This document shows, in pieces, positions 44,966 to 53,651 of a stretch of DNA of 64,000 nt (position 1 is its first letter; each line of letters opens with the position of its first letter). The stretch is from contig NZ_CAAJGL010000079.1 of the NCBI RefSeq assembly GCF_900996225.1, positions 620,001-684,000 on the forward strand. The letters are read 5' to 3'. Under the pieces are notes generated by a model that saw nothing but the letters and a program-made list of their open reading frames with translations, searched no databases and was not told the DNA's origin. The translations under genes and the position numbers were made by a program. This stretch comes from Paraburkholderia sp. BCC1884. Lineage in GTDB: Bacteria > Pseudomonadota > Gammaproteobacteria > Burkholderiales > Burkholderiaceae.

Positions 44966-45262
44966 TCAGTTCGCCGGGGCGGACGACAGGCAGCTCTTCA
45001 TGAAGGCCTTGCGATCGTCGCCTTTCTTGCCGGTGGCCTGCGTGTTGCACGCCTTCATCTTGTCCTGCTGGCTCATCGGCGCGGCGGCGGCCGGCTTGGC
45101 CGACAGACACGTCTTCATGAAGGCCTTGCGATCGTCGCCTTTCTTGTCGGCGGCCTGCTTGTTGCAGTCGGCCATTTTCGTCTGCTGACTGTTTTGCGCG
45201 AACGCCGGCGAAACCAGCACGGCGCCGAGCACGAGCGTAGCGATTGCGGATTGGATTTTCAT
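44966..45262 (-). CDS. PsiF-repeat periplasmic protein
   Basis: A 98-residue protein with a signal peptide (MKIQSAIATLVLGAVLVSPAFA) and two PsiF repeats. Each repeat reads roughly K-M-x-x-C-N-x-Q-A-x-x-K-K-G-D-D-R-K-A-F-M-K-x-C-L-S and carries two cysteines. E. coli PsiF is a phosphate-starvation-induced protein of unknown function. The start at 45262 rather than 45274 is set by GGAG eight bases upstream. The two repeats are very similar at the DNA level. Confidence 0.88.
   Translation of the reverse strand: MKIQSAIATLVLGAVLVSPAFAQNSQQTKMADCNKQAADKKGDDRKAFMKTCLSAKPAAAAPMSQQDKMKACNTQATGKKGDDRKAFMKSCLSSAPAN
44995..45146 (-). repeat. Intragenic direct repeat in the psiF-like gene
   Basis: An identical 35-base sequence occurs at 44995-45029 and 45112-45146, exactly 117 bases (39 codons) apart, one per PsiF repeat. 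In-frame spacing means gain or loss of a unit would keep the reading frame. Confidence 0.85.
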
Positions 45263-45711
45263 GTGACACTCCATCGGTGGTGAAAACGTTTTTGGTCGTT
45301 CATGCGCGTGGGCGTCAACGGCATCCAGGGCCCCTCGGCGTACCCATTATGGCAAATGCTATCTGCCAGAACGGACAAAAGGGCAGTCCGGTTGACAGAC
45401 TGCCGACGCTCGTTTTCCCTGAGCCGGCGGCGTCAACCGGGTCGCCGCTGTTTGAAACGGGCGAATGGAAATGCTATCGAAATTTGATATGCATTCCAGA
45501 TCAATCGATGAAATCGACCCAATTGAATTACGGTTTCTCCATTCGAATCCAGCGATAAGAATGCTTAAATGCATTCGGCATTGCTGCGGGTGCACCTGAA
45601 TAGTAAATCGGCAGAAAATCCCAACTCGCATGCCATGAGTAATATTGACGTGGTAGCACGATGCGGGCGCGTGGCGCCGCTGCTGATTCCTCAAACCGAA
45701 GGAGGCTCTCC
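45263..45711. other. Gene-free divergent stretch between psiF-like and yciI-like genes
   Basis: A 449-base stretch, AT-richer than its surroundings between about 45460 and 45660. A seven-base inverted repeat GGCAGTC / GACTGCC (about 45382-45404) spans a TTGACA hexamer without a convincing -10. No coding sequence is supported. Both flanking genes point away, so their promoters must lie here. Confidence 0.5.
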
Positions 45712-46008
45712 ATGCACTATCTGTTGATGTACGACCTGGTTCCCGACTATGTCGAACGGCGCGGCGCCTATCGCGACGCTCATCTGACGCTCGCGTGGGC
45801 CGCAGTGGAGCGCGGGGAGCTATTGCTCGGCGGCGCGCTGATCGAACCCACGGACGGCGCCGTCCTGCTTTTCACGGGCGAGTCCAGCGCAGCCGCCGAA
45901 GCCTTTGCCAAGGCCGATCCGTATGTTCTCGCCGGGCTGGTGACCCGCTGGCGCGTGCGCGAGTGGATGACGGTCGTGGGCGAGGGCGCCGCGAGGCCGA
46001 CGCGCTAG
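45712..46008 (+). CDS. YciI-family protein
   Basis: A 98-residue protein of the YciI-like fold (muconolactone-isomerase-like). The N-terminal MHYLLMYDLVPDYVERRGAYR strand-helix and the HLTLAWAAVERGELLLGGAL segment (with the conserved His and the x-x-GGAL pattern) are diagnostic. ADPYVLAGLVTRWRVREW is the typical C-terminal segment. The function of the family is mostly unknown; some members act as dechlorinases or are fused to sigma factors. The start has a strong GGAGG seven bases upstream. It stands alone in its transcript. Confidence 0.88.
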   Translation: MHYLLMYDLVPDYVERRGAYRDAHLTLAWAAVERGELLLGGALIEPTDGAVLLFTGESSAAAEAFAKADPYVLAGLVTRWRVREWMTVVGEGAARPTR

Positions 46009-46589
46009 ACGCCAGCCGCATCCGTATCGATGCCCCTTTGCTCGCTACGCAAGCGGCCGTCACGAACCTCACTCGCGCGCGATGACGGCCTTGCTCCTGC
46101 GATGCGTATTGACTTATCCGGTCGCCACTCCGTGACACCTCGGGCACGTGAGCGCGATCGATCGGAATCGCTTCAAAAACACGCTCCACGCCTGCATCGA
46201 ATTCCTAAAAGCCATTCAGCATGGTTAGCGCTTGTTGTGCTGTGCAATAACGCATTCTGGCGTCCAAACCGCAAGGGCTTCTGTTACAGCAATACGATAA
46301 ATAACGCAGCCAAAAGGACAAGATTGTTTCTATCCGTAACACTTGTCTCAACCATATTCACGCAAACCCTGGTGGTGGTATGCTTCGTGCACAAATTCTC
46401 CCATGCACGAGTGAGACCACGTTTTGTGCTTCGGAATAGGGACAAACCGCACTAAATATGGGCGGTATTGACCAGCCAACAGAACGTACAAAACAAATTT
46501 GTGCAACCGCGGGCTGCACACGGATCGTGAAAGTTGAATCCGTGGCAGTCCAAAGCCGCGGCCGGGCCAGGCTGCGTGGAGAAAACCCA
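46009..46589 (+). other. Long gene-free leader upstream of the DUF4096-domain gene
   Basis: A 581-base stretch. Near its start lies an inverted repeat GGCCGTCA (46055-46062) / TGACGGCC (46083-46090), a possible weak terminator of the yciI-like gene. From about 46200 to 46460 the base composition turns AT-rich, in contrast with the region. The open frame 46030-46455 has no family resemblance. This may hold promoters for the downstream gene, but I cannot place hexamers with confidence. Confidence 0.45.
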
Positions 46590-47822
46590 ATGTTTTTCGA
46601 TGAGCTAAGCAATGACGAATGGGCGCTGCTGGCAGCGCTTGTCTCTGATGAGCCGGCCGTCCGTCTAAATCGACGCGGCCGGCCCCGCGCCGAACCACGC
46701 ATTGTGGCGAATGCCGTTCTGTGGATTCTGACAACTGGCGAGCCGTGGTCGAAGCTGCCCGGCCGCTATCCGTCAGGACCCACTTGCCGGCGCCGTTTTG
46801 AAGAATGGCAATTGAACGGCACGTTGCTCGAGATGGTTCGGCTGTTGTCGCAAACCGGGCGCGCCTTTGCGTACATTCCGCAACCGGCGCCGCCCACCGT
46901 GGCCAAACCCGTCACGCCAGTCGCGCAAGCGCCGAGCGTGCGCGAGGAAAGTCTGCGTGGTGTGACCTGGCGGAGCCCGGAATCGTGGCAAGCGCCGGGC
47001 GTGTCGAACAGCTTGAGTCAGTGGCGTTCAGCCGATCCGATTGCCGACATCACGCGTCAGCTGTCCGGTCACGCGCCCATGCAACCCGTGTCGCGTTCGC
47101 CTACCCGGTCCGCCTTGCCACTGGCAGCCGCGGGGCGCTCAGTCATGCGTGCCGATCTGGGTAGCATGGCCGGCATGCATGAGGCGGGTGCGGTCAACGC
47201 CGCGATGAGCGGCTTGACCTCGGCGATTGAATCGGCACGCGCCACACCGGCATTCGACGATCAGCGCAATCCGCTGTCGATGAGTCTCGCGCCACGCGGC
47301 ACGCAGATCGACGACGCTCGCGGCTATGCAATCTTCGTCGCGGCCGAGCGGGTGCCCAACGCCATGTATCGCGCGTGGGCGGAGATCTTGAAAGACGGTA
47401 GACGCGTCGAGCGTTCCGGTCTCGTCGGCCCGCGTTTTGCGGATGCGGATGAAGCGGAACACTATGCGTTCGAATGGGCGCGGCAGTGGATCGACCGTGA
47501 ATGCGAGACCCTTGCAGCCGCTGCGTCGGCTCATGTCCCGACGCATGTTTCACCGCATGCATCGGCACAAGCCAGCACGCCAGTGCCGGTGACGCCCGTG
47601 CCGGCCACTCATGCGGTGGCGCGTCCGTTACCGAGCTTGCGTCATGTGCCGGAGCCGGTGGCCGTGCATCACGGTGCGCCGTTGCCGGGTCCGCTCAGTG
47701 CGTTTCGCGGTCCGTTGCGGCGCTATCCCGCTGAACCGGCGGCCGCGTCAACAGGCACGACTGAGAGCAGTACGTCAGATCGGTTTCCGTCGTATCCGGA
47801 ACTCATCTCTCACGTGGGGTAG
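46590..47822 (+). CDS. Domesticated IS5-type transposase DNA-binding (DUF4096-like) protein with unknown C-terminal domain
   Basis: A 410-residue protein from the ATG at 46590, which has GGAG eight bases upstream. Residues 1-95 resemble the N-terminal DUF4096 domain of IS5/IS4-type transposases (LSNDEWALLAALV, GRPRAEPRIVANAVLWIL, TGEPWSKLP, and the C-x-R-R-F-E-E-W segment). Instead of the DDE catalytic core there is a Pro/Ser/Ala-rich linker, then a compact domain (about residues 235-310, with GYAIFVAAERV, RAWAEILKDG and AFEWARQWIDREC). A His/Pro/Ala-rich tail ends the protein. No terminal inverted repeats flank the gene. It probably binds DNA and may regulate the adjoining bce locus; this is inference from position. 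Confidence 0.72.
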   Translation: MFFDELSNDEWALLAALVSDEPAVRLNRRGRPRAEPRIVANAVLWILTTGEPWSKLPGRYPSGPTCRRRFEEWQLNGTLLEMVRLLSQTGRAFAYIPQPAPPTVAKPVTPVAQAPSVREESLRGVTWRSPESWQAPGVSNSLSQWRSADPIADITRQLSGHAPMQPVSRSPTRSALPLAAAGRSVMRADLGSMAGMHEAGAVNAAMSGLTSAIESARATPAFDDQRNPLSMSLAPRGTQIDDARGYAIFVAAERVPNAMYRAWAEILKDGRRVERSGLVGPRFADADEAEHYAFEWARQWIDRECETLAAAASAHVPTHVSPHASAQASTPVPVTPVPATHAVARPLPSLRHVPEPVAVHHGAPLPGPLSAFRGPLRRYPAEPAAASTGTTESSTSDRFPSYPELISHVG

Positions 47823-48000
47823 GGCTGTAGCTGGGTAGTCGCATGGCAATCAGAACAGCGGTCAAAAAAACAGCAGCACCCCGCGGCCGGTAGGAGCAAC
47901 CGCCGCAGGTTCCCGCTTCATTCTCACCTTCTGTTCTACCTTCGGTTTCAACGTTCTGGTTTTGACGTCGGGTATGGTCGACTACGCGCCTGGCTTACCT

Positions 48001-48035
48001 CCAGGCTGGCGCCGTTCGTCGACGGGCCAGCCTGG
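48001..48035 (-). terminator. Hairpin after bceA
   Basis: Perfect 10-base inverted repeat CCAGGCTGGC / GCCAGCCTGG with a 15-base loop, 11 bases after the bceA stop. No T-run follows on the minus strand, so it may act as an mRNA-stabilising or Rho-dependent end rather than an intrinsic terminator. Confidence 0.5.
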
Positions 48036-48045
48036 GGTCGGCTGA

Positions 48046-49596
48046 TTACTGACGCCCGTAGGTGTCGTCAAAACGCACGATGTCGTCTTCGCCGAGATAC
48101 GAGCCGGACTGCACCTCGATCATTTCGAGCGGCATCTTGCCCGGGTTTTCAAGCCGGTGCGTGACGCCCAGCGGAATATAAGCCGACTCGTTTTCGGAGA
48201 CGATGAAGCGTTCTTCACCGCGCGTGACGAGTGCCGTGCCGCGCACGACGATCCAGTGTTCCGCGCGGTGATGATGCATCTGCAGCGAAAGCCGCGCACC
48301 CGGTTTGACGACGATACGTTTGACCTGGAAGCGCTCGCCGGTGTCGACGGAATCGTAGTTGCCCCACGGCCGATGCACCTTGCGATGGTTGGCCGCTTCG
48401 AGTCCGCCGTCGCTGCGCAGCCGTCCGACGATCTTCTTGACGTCCTGCACGCGCGATTTGTCGGCGACCAGAATGGCATCCGCCGTTTCCACCACCACGA
48501 GATCCTGGGTGCCCACGCAGGCAATCAGGCGTCCTTCGGAATGCGCGAAGGTCGACGATGAACCCTCGAACATCACGCGACCGCGGCCCACGTTCTGATC
48601 GGCGTCTTTCTCCGAGATGTCCCAGATCGCGTCCCACGAACCCACGTCCGACCAACCGGCCTGCAAAGGAACGACCACGCCCGACGCCGCCGTTTGATCG
48701 TTGCCGAGTTGCTCCATCACCGCGTAGTCGATCGAGTTCGACGGCGAGGCGCTGAAGGCGTCGCGCTGTAGACGGAAGAAATCGCCGTCCGCCTTGCCGC
48801 CCGCGACCGCGGCCTGGCAGGCTTCATAAATGGCCGGCTGGAAGTGGCGGATCGCCTTGATCCAGGTCGAAGCGCGCATGATGAAAATCCCGCTGTTCCA
48901 CCAGTATTCGCGCGATTCGATATAACGCTGTGCCAATTCCAGATGCGGTTTTTCGACGAATCGATCGAGCTTATGCGCGCCGATCTTGCCGCTGCTTGCA
49001 GTGTCGCCTTGCGCATCGTTAGGCATGCCAACGGCTGCGCCAATCCGGATGTAGCCGTAGCCGGTTTCCGCGCGTGTCGGCACGATACCCATCGTGACGA
49101 TATGGCCGGCCGCGGCGTGCTGTACGCCCGCCGCCACTGCCGCGTGAAAACCCTCGACGTCGGTGACCGCGTGATCGGCGGGCATCACGGCCATGATGCC
49201 GTCTTCGTCCTGCGCGGCGATCGACAGGGCCGCGGCCGTGAGCGCCGGCGCCGTGTCGCGTCCGGTGGGTTCGAGAATCAGGCGAGTCGGCTTGCCGCTC
49301 GTGCGCAGTTGCTCGGCGGTGGTGAAGCGCTGTTCTTCGTTGGCCACCACGACAAGCTGCTCGGTGAGCGGATAACCGGCTTCGAGTCCATCGAGCCGGC
49401 GCGTGGTGGATTGCAGTAGCGAATCTTCGCCGAGCAGTCCGATGAGCTGCTTCGGATGATGCTCGCGCGACATCGGCCATAGCCGTGTACCGGAGCCGCC
49501 CGCCAGAATCACGGGATGAACCTTGAGCTTGACGTTCAGGGGCGTAGCTTGCGTGGACCGGGTGTCGGCGGGCGTTGCCGTAACCGGAGCTGTCAT
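48046..49596 (-). CDS. bceA: Mannose-1-phosphate guanylyltransferase / mannose-6-phosphate isomerase (BceA)
   Basis: Bifunctional type II enzyme that makes mannose-6-phosphate and GDP-mannose, the precursor for mannose, rhamnose and fucose-type residues of cepacian. The 516-residue protein has the nucleotidyltransferase signature AGGSGTRLWPMSREHHPKQL and VEKPHLELA, and a C-terminal cupin (RPWGNYDSVDTGERFQVKR, HHHRAEHW). The ATG follows GAGGAG. The gene is inverted relative to bceB-K here, whereas in the B. cenocepacia and B. cepacia literature it is first in the same direction; this is recalled, not checked. Confidence 0.92.
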   Translation of the reverse strand: MTAPVTATPADTRSTQATPLNVKLKVHPVILAGGSGTRLWPMSREHHPKQLIGLLGEDSLLQSTTRRLDGLEAGYPLTEQLVVVANEEQRFTTAEQLRTSGKPTRLILEPTGRDTAPALTAAALSIAAQDEDGIMAVMPADHAVTDVEGFHAAVAAGVQHAAAGHIVTMGIVPTRAETGYGYIRIGAAVGMPNDAQGDTASSGKIGAHKLDRFVEKPHLELAQRYIESREYWWNSGIFIMRASTWIKAIRHFQPAIYEACQAAVAGGKADGDFFRLQRDAFSASPSNSIDYAVMEQLGNDQTAASGVVVPLQAGWSDVGSWDAIWDISEKDADQNVGRGRVMFEGSSSTFAHSEGRLIACVGTQDLVVVETADAILVADKSRVQDVKKIVGRLRSDGGLEAANHRKVHRPWGNYDSVDTGERFQVKRIVVKPGARLSLQMHHHRAEHWIVVRGTALVTRGEERFIVSENESAYIPLGVTHRLENPGKMPLEMIEVQSGSYLGEDDIVRFDDTYGRQ

Positions 49597-50243
49597 GATG
49601 GACTCCTCGAGGCTGGGGTGAATGCGTCGAGTTTTATCATGAAGTTCGGAATCAATAAAAGCGCGTTAAATAGAAACTATCTAAAAGCGCATAATAAAAA
49701 TATCCGCTTCCATGAAGAAAAAATGTCCGCCTGAATTTTTAAAAAGAAAAATTACCCGAAAAAAATCACGGACCATTTTTTTACAGCGGTCTATGCGGCA
49801 GAATGAATCGGACAAGCGCTACGTAAGTTTCGTAGGCAAACGCCCAGGTCGAGCCGACAAGGCTTACAGATGGGTGCGCAGGGCGCCCGTCAGGCACTCA
49901 ATCCGGTAACAATTGCCGAACAAAATTCAGAAAAAATGCCGAAACATTGACCGATACAATTTGAGATATTTTGCGGTCTTGCAGTGGGAATTTTAATATC
50001 GCTTTATCTATACCTGTACAAGGGTATTCACTCATTTCGACTCAGGTTTTCCGATCCGGCCGGTCAGGCAAATTCAGGAAAGGGAAATGGCAGGGCAATT
50101 AGCACCGGTTCAAATCATTTCGCGTCGCGCATCGATTGGCCTGACGCGGTTCCGGCGTTGTGCGTCCCGCCGCCGGATCGAAATGCGTGACGCAATTAAC
50201 CAACCAACGGATGGCACTTGACTGACGAACTGAGGGGCAGCGC
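49597..50243. promoter_or_regulatory. AT-rich divergent control region between bceA and bceB
   Basis: A 647-base gap with AT-rich core (49630-49790) in a GC-rich genome. It holds a direct repeat TAAAAGCGC (49656-49664 and 49682-49690, 26 bases apart) that brackets an inverted repeat ATAG-AAA-CTAT (49670-49680). Runs of A or T at centres near 49698, 49720, 49741, 49762 and 49779 are spaced about 21 bases, or two helical turns. This predicts bent DNA and a promoter platform for nucleoid proteins. A TACAAT -10-like element (49955-49960) is seen without a clear -35. Confidence 0.6.
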
Positions 50244-51641
50244 ATGCTGAGCGTTCTATCGAGAATCATCGACATCGCCATGGTCGCGCTCGGCGCCGCC
50301 ATTGCGGCGGCCGTGCACAGCGGGAAATTCGTGTGGCTGGACGACATCCAAAGCGTCTCGCTCGCGTTCGACTGCCTGTTGGTCGTGGTGTTTTTCCCGG
50401 CGCTGGGCATCTACCAGTCGTGGCGCGGCAAGCCGCTCTACGACATGCTGAGCCGCGTTGCGGGCGGCTGGGTACTGGTGGAAGTCACCGGCGTGCTGAT
50501 CAGCTTCAGCCTGCACCGCTCGGATAGTCTGTCGCGTCTGTGGCTCGTCTACTGGGCCGTCGCCACGATCGTGCTGCTGATCGTCACCAAGGTGATCGTC
50601 TATTCGATTCTGCGCGGCCTGCGTCGGGAAGGCTTCAATCAGCGCGCAGTGGCGGTCGTCGGCGACGCGCGCTATGGGCGCTTTCTGATCGAACAGATGC
50701 GCGCTCGCCCGGAAGCCGGCTTCAGCCCGATCGTGGTGTTCGACGAGAACGGCACCATCAATCCGTACGAAGACCCCGACGTCAACGACACGATCGACGG
50801 CGTACCCGTCGAACGCGACTATCAGCGCATGTTGCAACTGGTGCGCAATCGCGGCATTCGCGAACTGTGGCTCGCGCTGCCGATCTCGAAGGAAAAGGCG
50901 ATCCATCGCTTCGTGATGGACCTGAAGAACGACTTCGTGAATATCCGTTTCATTCCGGACGTGCGCAGCCTCACGCTTTTCAATCAGCCGATGGTCGATC
51001 TGCTCGGCGTGCCCGCGATCAACCTGGCCGCCTCGCCGATCACCGATCTGCGCGTGCTGCCCAAGCGCGTGTTCGACCGGCTGTTCGCACTCGCCGCGCT
51101 GACCGCGCTCGCGCCCGTGATGATCGTGATCGCGCTGATGGTGAAGCTGAGCTCGCCAGGCCCGGTGTTCTTCCGCCAGAAGCGCAAGGGTATCGACGGC
51201 AATCAGTTCGAGATCTACAAATTCCGCTCGATGAAGCTGCACAAGGAAGAGCACGGCAAGATCACCCAGGCCACGCGGCGCGATCCGCGCATCACCGCGG
51301 TCGGCGCGTTCCTGCGCCGCACCAGCCTCGACGAACTGCCGCAATTCATCAACGTGTTGCGCGGCGAAATGTCGGTGGTCGGTCCGCGCCCGCACGCGCT
51401 CGAACACGACGACATCTACAAGGATCTGGTGAAGGGCTACATGCACCGTTACCGGATCAAGCCGGGCATCACCGGATGGGCGCAGATCAACGGCTATCGC
51501 GGCGAAACCGACCGCATCGAAAAGATGATGGGCCGCGTCAAGCTCGATCTGTACTACATGCAGCACTGGACCTTCTGGCTCGACATCAAGATCGTCGTGC
51601 TGACGCTGTGGAAGGGCTTTGCCGGCAGCAACGCTTACTGA
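50244..51641 (+). CDS. bceB: Undecaprenyl-phosphate glucose-1-phosphate transferase (BceB)
   Basis: Priming enzyme of the WbaP/WcaJ (PNPT) family: moves glucose-1-phosphate from UDP-glucose to undecaprenyl phosphate. The 465-residue protein has N-terminal transmembrane helices (about five hydrophobic segments up to residue 115), a cytoplasmic nucleotide-sugar-like domain (VVGDARYGRFLIEQM), another membrane segment, and a C-terminal bacterial sugar-transferase domain (SSPGPVFFRQKRKGIDG, KFRSMK, SLDELPQF, MSVVGPRPHA). The AGGGG site before the ATG is good. It opens the rightward bce operon; bceC follows after 64 bases. Confidence 0.94.
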   Translation: MLSVLSRIIDIAMVALGAAIAAAVHSGKFVWLDDIQSVSLAFDCLLVVVFFPALGIYQSWRGKPLYDMLSRVAGGWVLVEVTGVLISFSLHRSDSLSRLWLVYWAVATIVLLIVTKVIVYSILRGLRREGFNQRAVAVVGDARYGRFLIEQMRARPEAGFSPIVVFDENGTINPYEDPDVNDTIDGVPVERDYQRMLQLVRNRGIRELWLALPISKEKAIHRFVMDLKNDFVNIRFIPDVRSLTLFNQPMVDLLGVPAINLAASPITDLRVLPKRVFDRLFALAALTALAPVMIVIALMVKLSSPGPVFFRQKRKGIDGNQFEIYKFRSMKLHKEEHGKITQATRRDPRITAVGAFLRRTSLDELPQFINVLRGEMSVVGPRPHALEHDDIYKDLVKGYMHRYRIKPGITGWAQINGYRGETDRIEKMMGRVKLDLYYMQHWTFWLDIKIVVLTLWKGFAGSNAY

Positions 51642-51705
51642 GCCCGCGTCACGCAAGAAGCGCGTGACGGCACTCCTGAATCAACCATTTTGCGAGGTGT
51701 AATAC

Positions 51706-53166
51706 ATGAACCTGACGATCATCGGTAGTGGCTACGTAGGCCTCGTGACGGGCGCATGTCTGGCCGACATCGGCCACGATGTGTTCTGTCTCGACGTCGA
51801 TCAGCGCAAGATCGACGTGCTGAACAACGGCGGCGTGCCGATCCATGAACCGGGTCTGCAGGAAGTCATCGCGCGCAATCGCAAGGCCGGCCGCCTGACG
51901 TTCTCGACCGACGTCGAAGCGGCCGTCGCGCACGGCGACATCCAGTTCATCGCGGTGGGCACGCCCTCCGACGAAGACGGCTCCGCCGACCTGCAATACG
52001 TGCTGGCCGCCGCGCGCAATATCGGCCGGCATATGACGGGCTTCAAGGTGATCGTCGACAAATCGACGGTGCCGGTCGGCACGGCATCGCGCGTGCGCGA
52101 CGTGATCGCAGCGGAACTCGCTGAACGCAATCTGGGCCACATGTACTCGGTGGTCTCGAATCCGGAATTCCTGAAAGAGGGCGCGGCAGTGGAAGATTTC
52201 ACGCGTCCCGATCGCATCGTGCTCGGTTGCGATGAAGACGTGCCGGGCGAAAAAGCACGCGAGATGATGAAGCGTCTCTACGCGCCGTTCAACCGCAATC
52301 GCGAACGCACGCTGTACATGGACGTGCGCTCGGCCGAATTCACCAAGTACGCCGCCAACGCGATGCTCGCCACGCGCATCTCGTACATGAACGAACTCGC
52401 GAATCTGGCGGACCGCGTCGGTGCGGACATCGAAGCGGTGCGGCGTGGCATCGGCTCCGATCCGCGTATCGGCTACGACTTCCTGTATGCCGGTTGCGGC
52501 TACGGCGGCTCGTGCTTCCCGAAGGACGTGCAGGCGCTGATCCGTACCGCCGCCGACCACAAGGCGAATCTGCGCATTCTCGAAGCGGTGGAAGCGGTCA
52601 ACGACACGCAGAAACAGGTGCTGGCGCAGAAGATCGTCGCGCGGCTGGGTGAAGACCTGTCGGATCGCACTTTCGGCGTCTGGGGCCTCGCGTTCAAGCC
52701 GAATACCGACGACATGCGCGAAGCGCCGAGCCGTCCGCTGATCGCCGAACTGCTGCGTCGCGGCGCGCGCGTGAAGGCCTACGATCCGGTCGCGATCGAC
52801 GAATCGAAGCGCGTGTTCGCGCTCGATCTGAAGGACGTGCCGCAACAGCACGCGCGCCTCGAGTTCGTGAAGGAAGAGATGGAGGCGGCCGAGGGCGCCG
52901 ACGCCCTGGTGATCCTCACCGAATGGAAAGTTTTCAAGAGCCCGGACTTCGGCGCGCTCAAGCGCATGCTCAAAACACCGCTGATTTTCGACGGCCGCAA
53001 CCTGTACGAACCGGACGCGCTGCTCGAACTCGGTATCGAGTACCACGCGATCGGCCGTCAGCACGCGCTGCGCATCGCACCGTCCAAGGTCGGTGCGAAC
53101 GGTTTGCCGCTGGCGCACGCAGACGCACTGGAGCCGGCGCACGCCGCCGGCCGCCAGCTCGCCTGA
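51706..53166 (+). CDS. bceC: UDP-glucose 6-dehydrogenase (BceC)
   Basis: Oxidises UDP-glucose twice to UDP-glucuronate, the acidic sugar of cepacian. The 486-residue protein has N-terminal NAD-binding GSGYVGLVTGACLAD, the VEDFTRPDRIVLG and EFTKYAANAMLATRIS segments, catalytic Cys270 in GYGGSCFPKDV, and the C-terminal UDP-binding domain (WGLAFKPNTDDMREAPS). A 25-residue C-terminal extension (Ala/Leu/His-rich) exceeds E. coli Ugd. The start is set by GAGGTG before ATG. bceD starts 30 bases after the stop. Confidence 0.95.
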   Translation: MNLTIIGSGYVGLVTGACLADIGHDVFCLDVDQRKIDVLNNGGVPIHEPGLQEVIARNRKAGRLTFSTDVEAAVAHGDIQFIAVGTPSDEDGSADLQYVLAAARNIGRHMTGFKVIVDKSTVPVGTASRVRDVIAAELAERNLGHMYSVVSNPEFLKEGAAVEDFTRPDRIVLGCDEDVPGEKAREMMKRLYAPFNRNRERTLYMDVRSAEFTKYAANAMLATRISYMNELANLADRVGADIEAVRRGIGSDPRIGYDFLYAGCGYGGSCFPKDVQALIRTAADHKANLRILEAVEAVNDTQKQVLAQKIVARLGEDLSDRTFGVWGLAFKPNTDDMREAPSRPLIAELLRRGARVKAYDPVAIDESKRVFALDLKDVPQQHARLEFVKEEMEAAEGADALVILTEWKVFKSPDFGALKRMLKTPLIFDGRNLYEPDALLELGIEYHAIGRQHALRIAPSKVGANGLPLAHADALEPAHAAGRQLA

Positions 53167-53195
53167 GCCCCACGCGCCTCGCCACGGAGCCCGCC

Positions 53196-53651
53196 ATGTT
53201 CGCCAATGTTCTGATCGTCTGCCACGCCAACGTGTGTCGTTCGCCTGCCGCCGAAATGCTGTTCAAGTTCCGGCAGCGCGCGGTGTCGCGTGCGTCGGCG
53301 GCGCCGATCGCGTTTCATTCGGCGGGCATCCGGGCCATCAACGGCCACGGCATGGACCCGGTCATGCGACGCCTGCTCGCCGAGCGCGGCGTCGCCTCCG
53401 GCATCCATTACTCGCGGCGCCTCGACCGGCAACTGGTGCGCTCGGCCGATCTGGTGCTGGTCAGCGAACGCGCCCAGATCGGCGCCGTCGAAGCGCTCGA
53501 TCCGGCCGCGCGCGGCAAGGTCTACCCGCTCGGCAAGTGGGAAGACGACTCCGACGTCGCCGATCCGCACGGCGGTGCCGAAGCTGCTTATAGGGAGAGT
53601 CTCGTGCTCATCGAACATCTGGTCATGGGATGGCTGAAAAAAATATGCTGA
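53196..53651 (+). CDS. bceD: Low-molecular-weight protein-tyrosine phosphatase (BceD)
   Basis: Dephosphorylates the BceF tyrosine kinase. The 151-residue protein has the P-loop CHANVCRSP (Cys9 nucleophile, Arg15) and the Asp acid in ADPHGG. The GGAG element eight bases before the ATG sets the start. The gene ends inside the bceE start region: its TGA (53649-53651) overlaps the ATG at 53651. Phosphatase, exporter and kinase genes in a row form the classic Wzb-Wza-Wzc set. In Burkholderia, bceD mutants have reduced cepacian and biofilm (recalled literature). Confidence 0.93.
   Translation: MFANVLIVCHANVCRSPAAEMLFKFRQRAVSRASAAPIAFHSAGIRAINGHGMDPVMRRLLAERGVASGIHYSRRLDRQLVRSADLVLVSERAQIGAVEALDPAARGKVYPLGKWEDDSDVADPHGGAEAAYRESLVLIEHLVMGWLKKIC

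Noticed and set aside
45392..45397. TTGACA hexamer as a promoter of the yciI-like gene
   Set aside because: No -10 box at 15-19 bases, and it is over 300 bases from the start.
46030..46455. 141-codon open frame upstream of the DUF4096-domain gene
   Set aside because: No ribosome site or family resemblance; composition follows the AT-rich leader.
46590..47822. An active IS5-family insertion sequence
   Set aside because: No DDE catalytic domain, no terminal inverted repeats or target duplication seen, and the frame continues into unrelated sequence.
50213..50234. TGGCAC element before bceB, suggestive of a sigma-54 promoter
   Set aside because: The -12 half (TTGCW) is absent at the required spacing.
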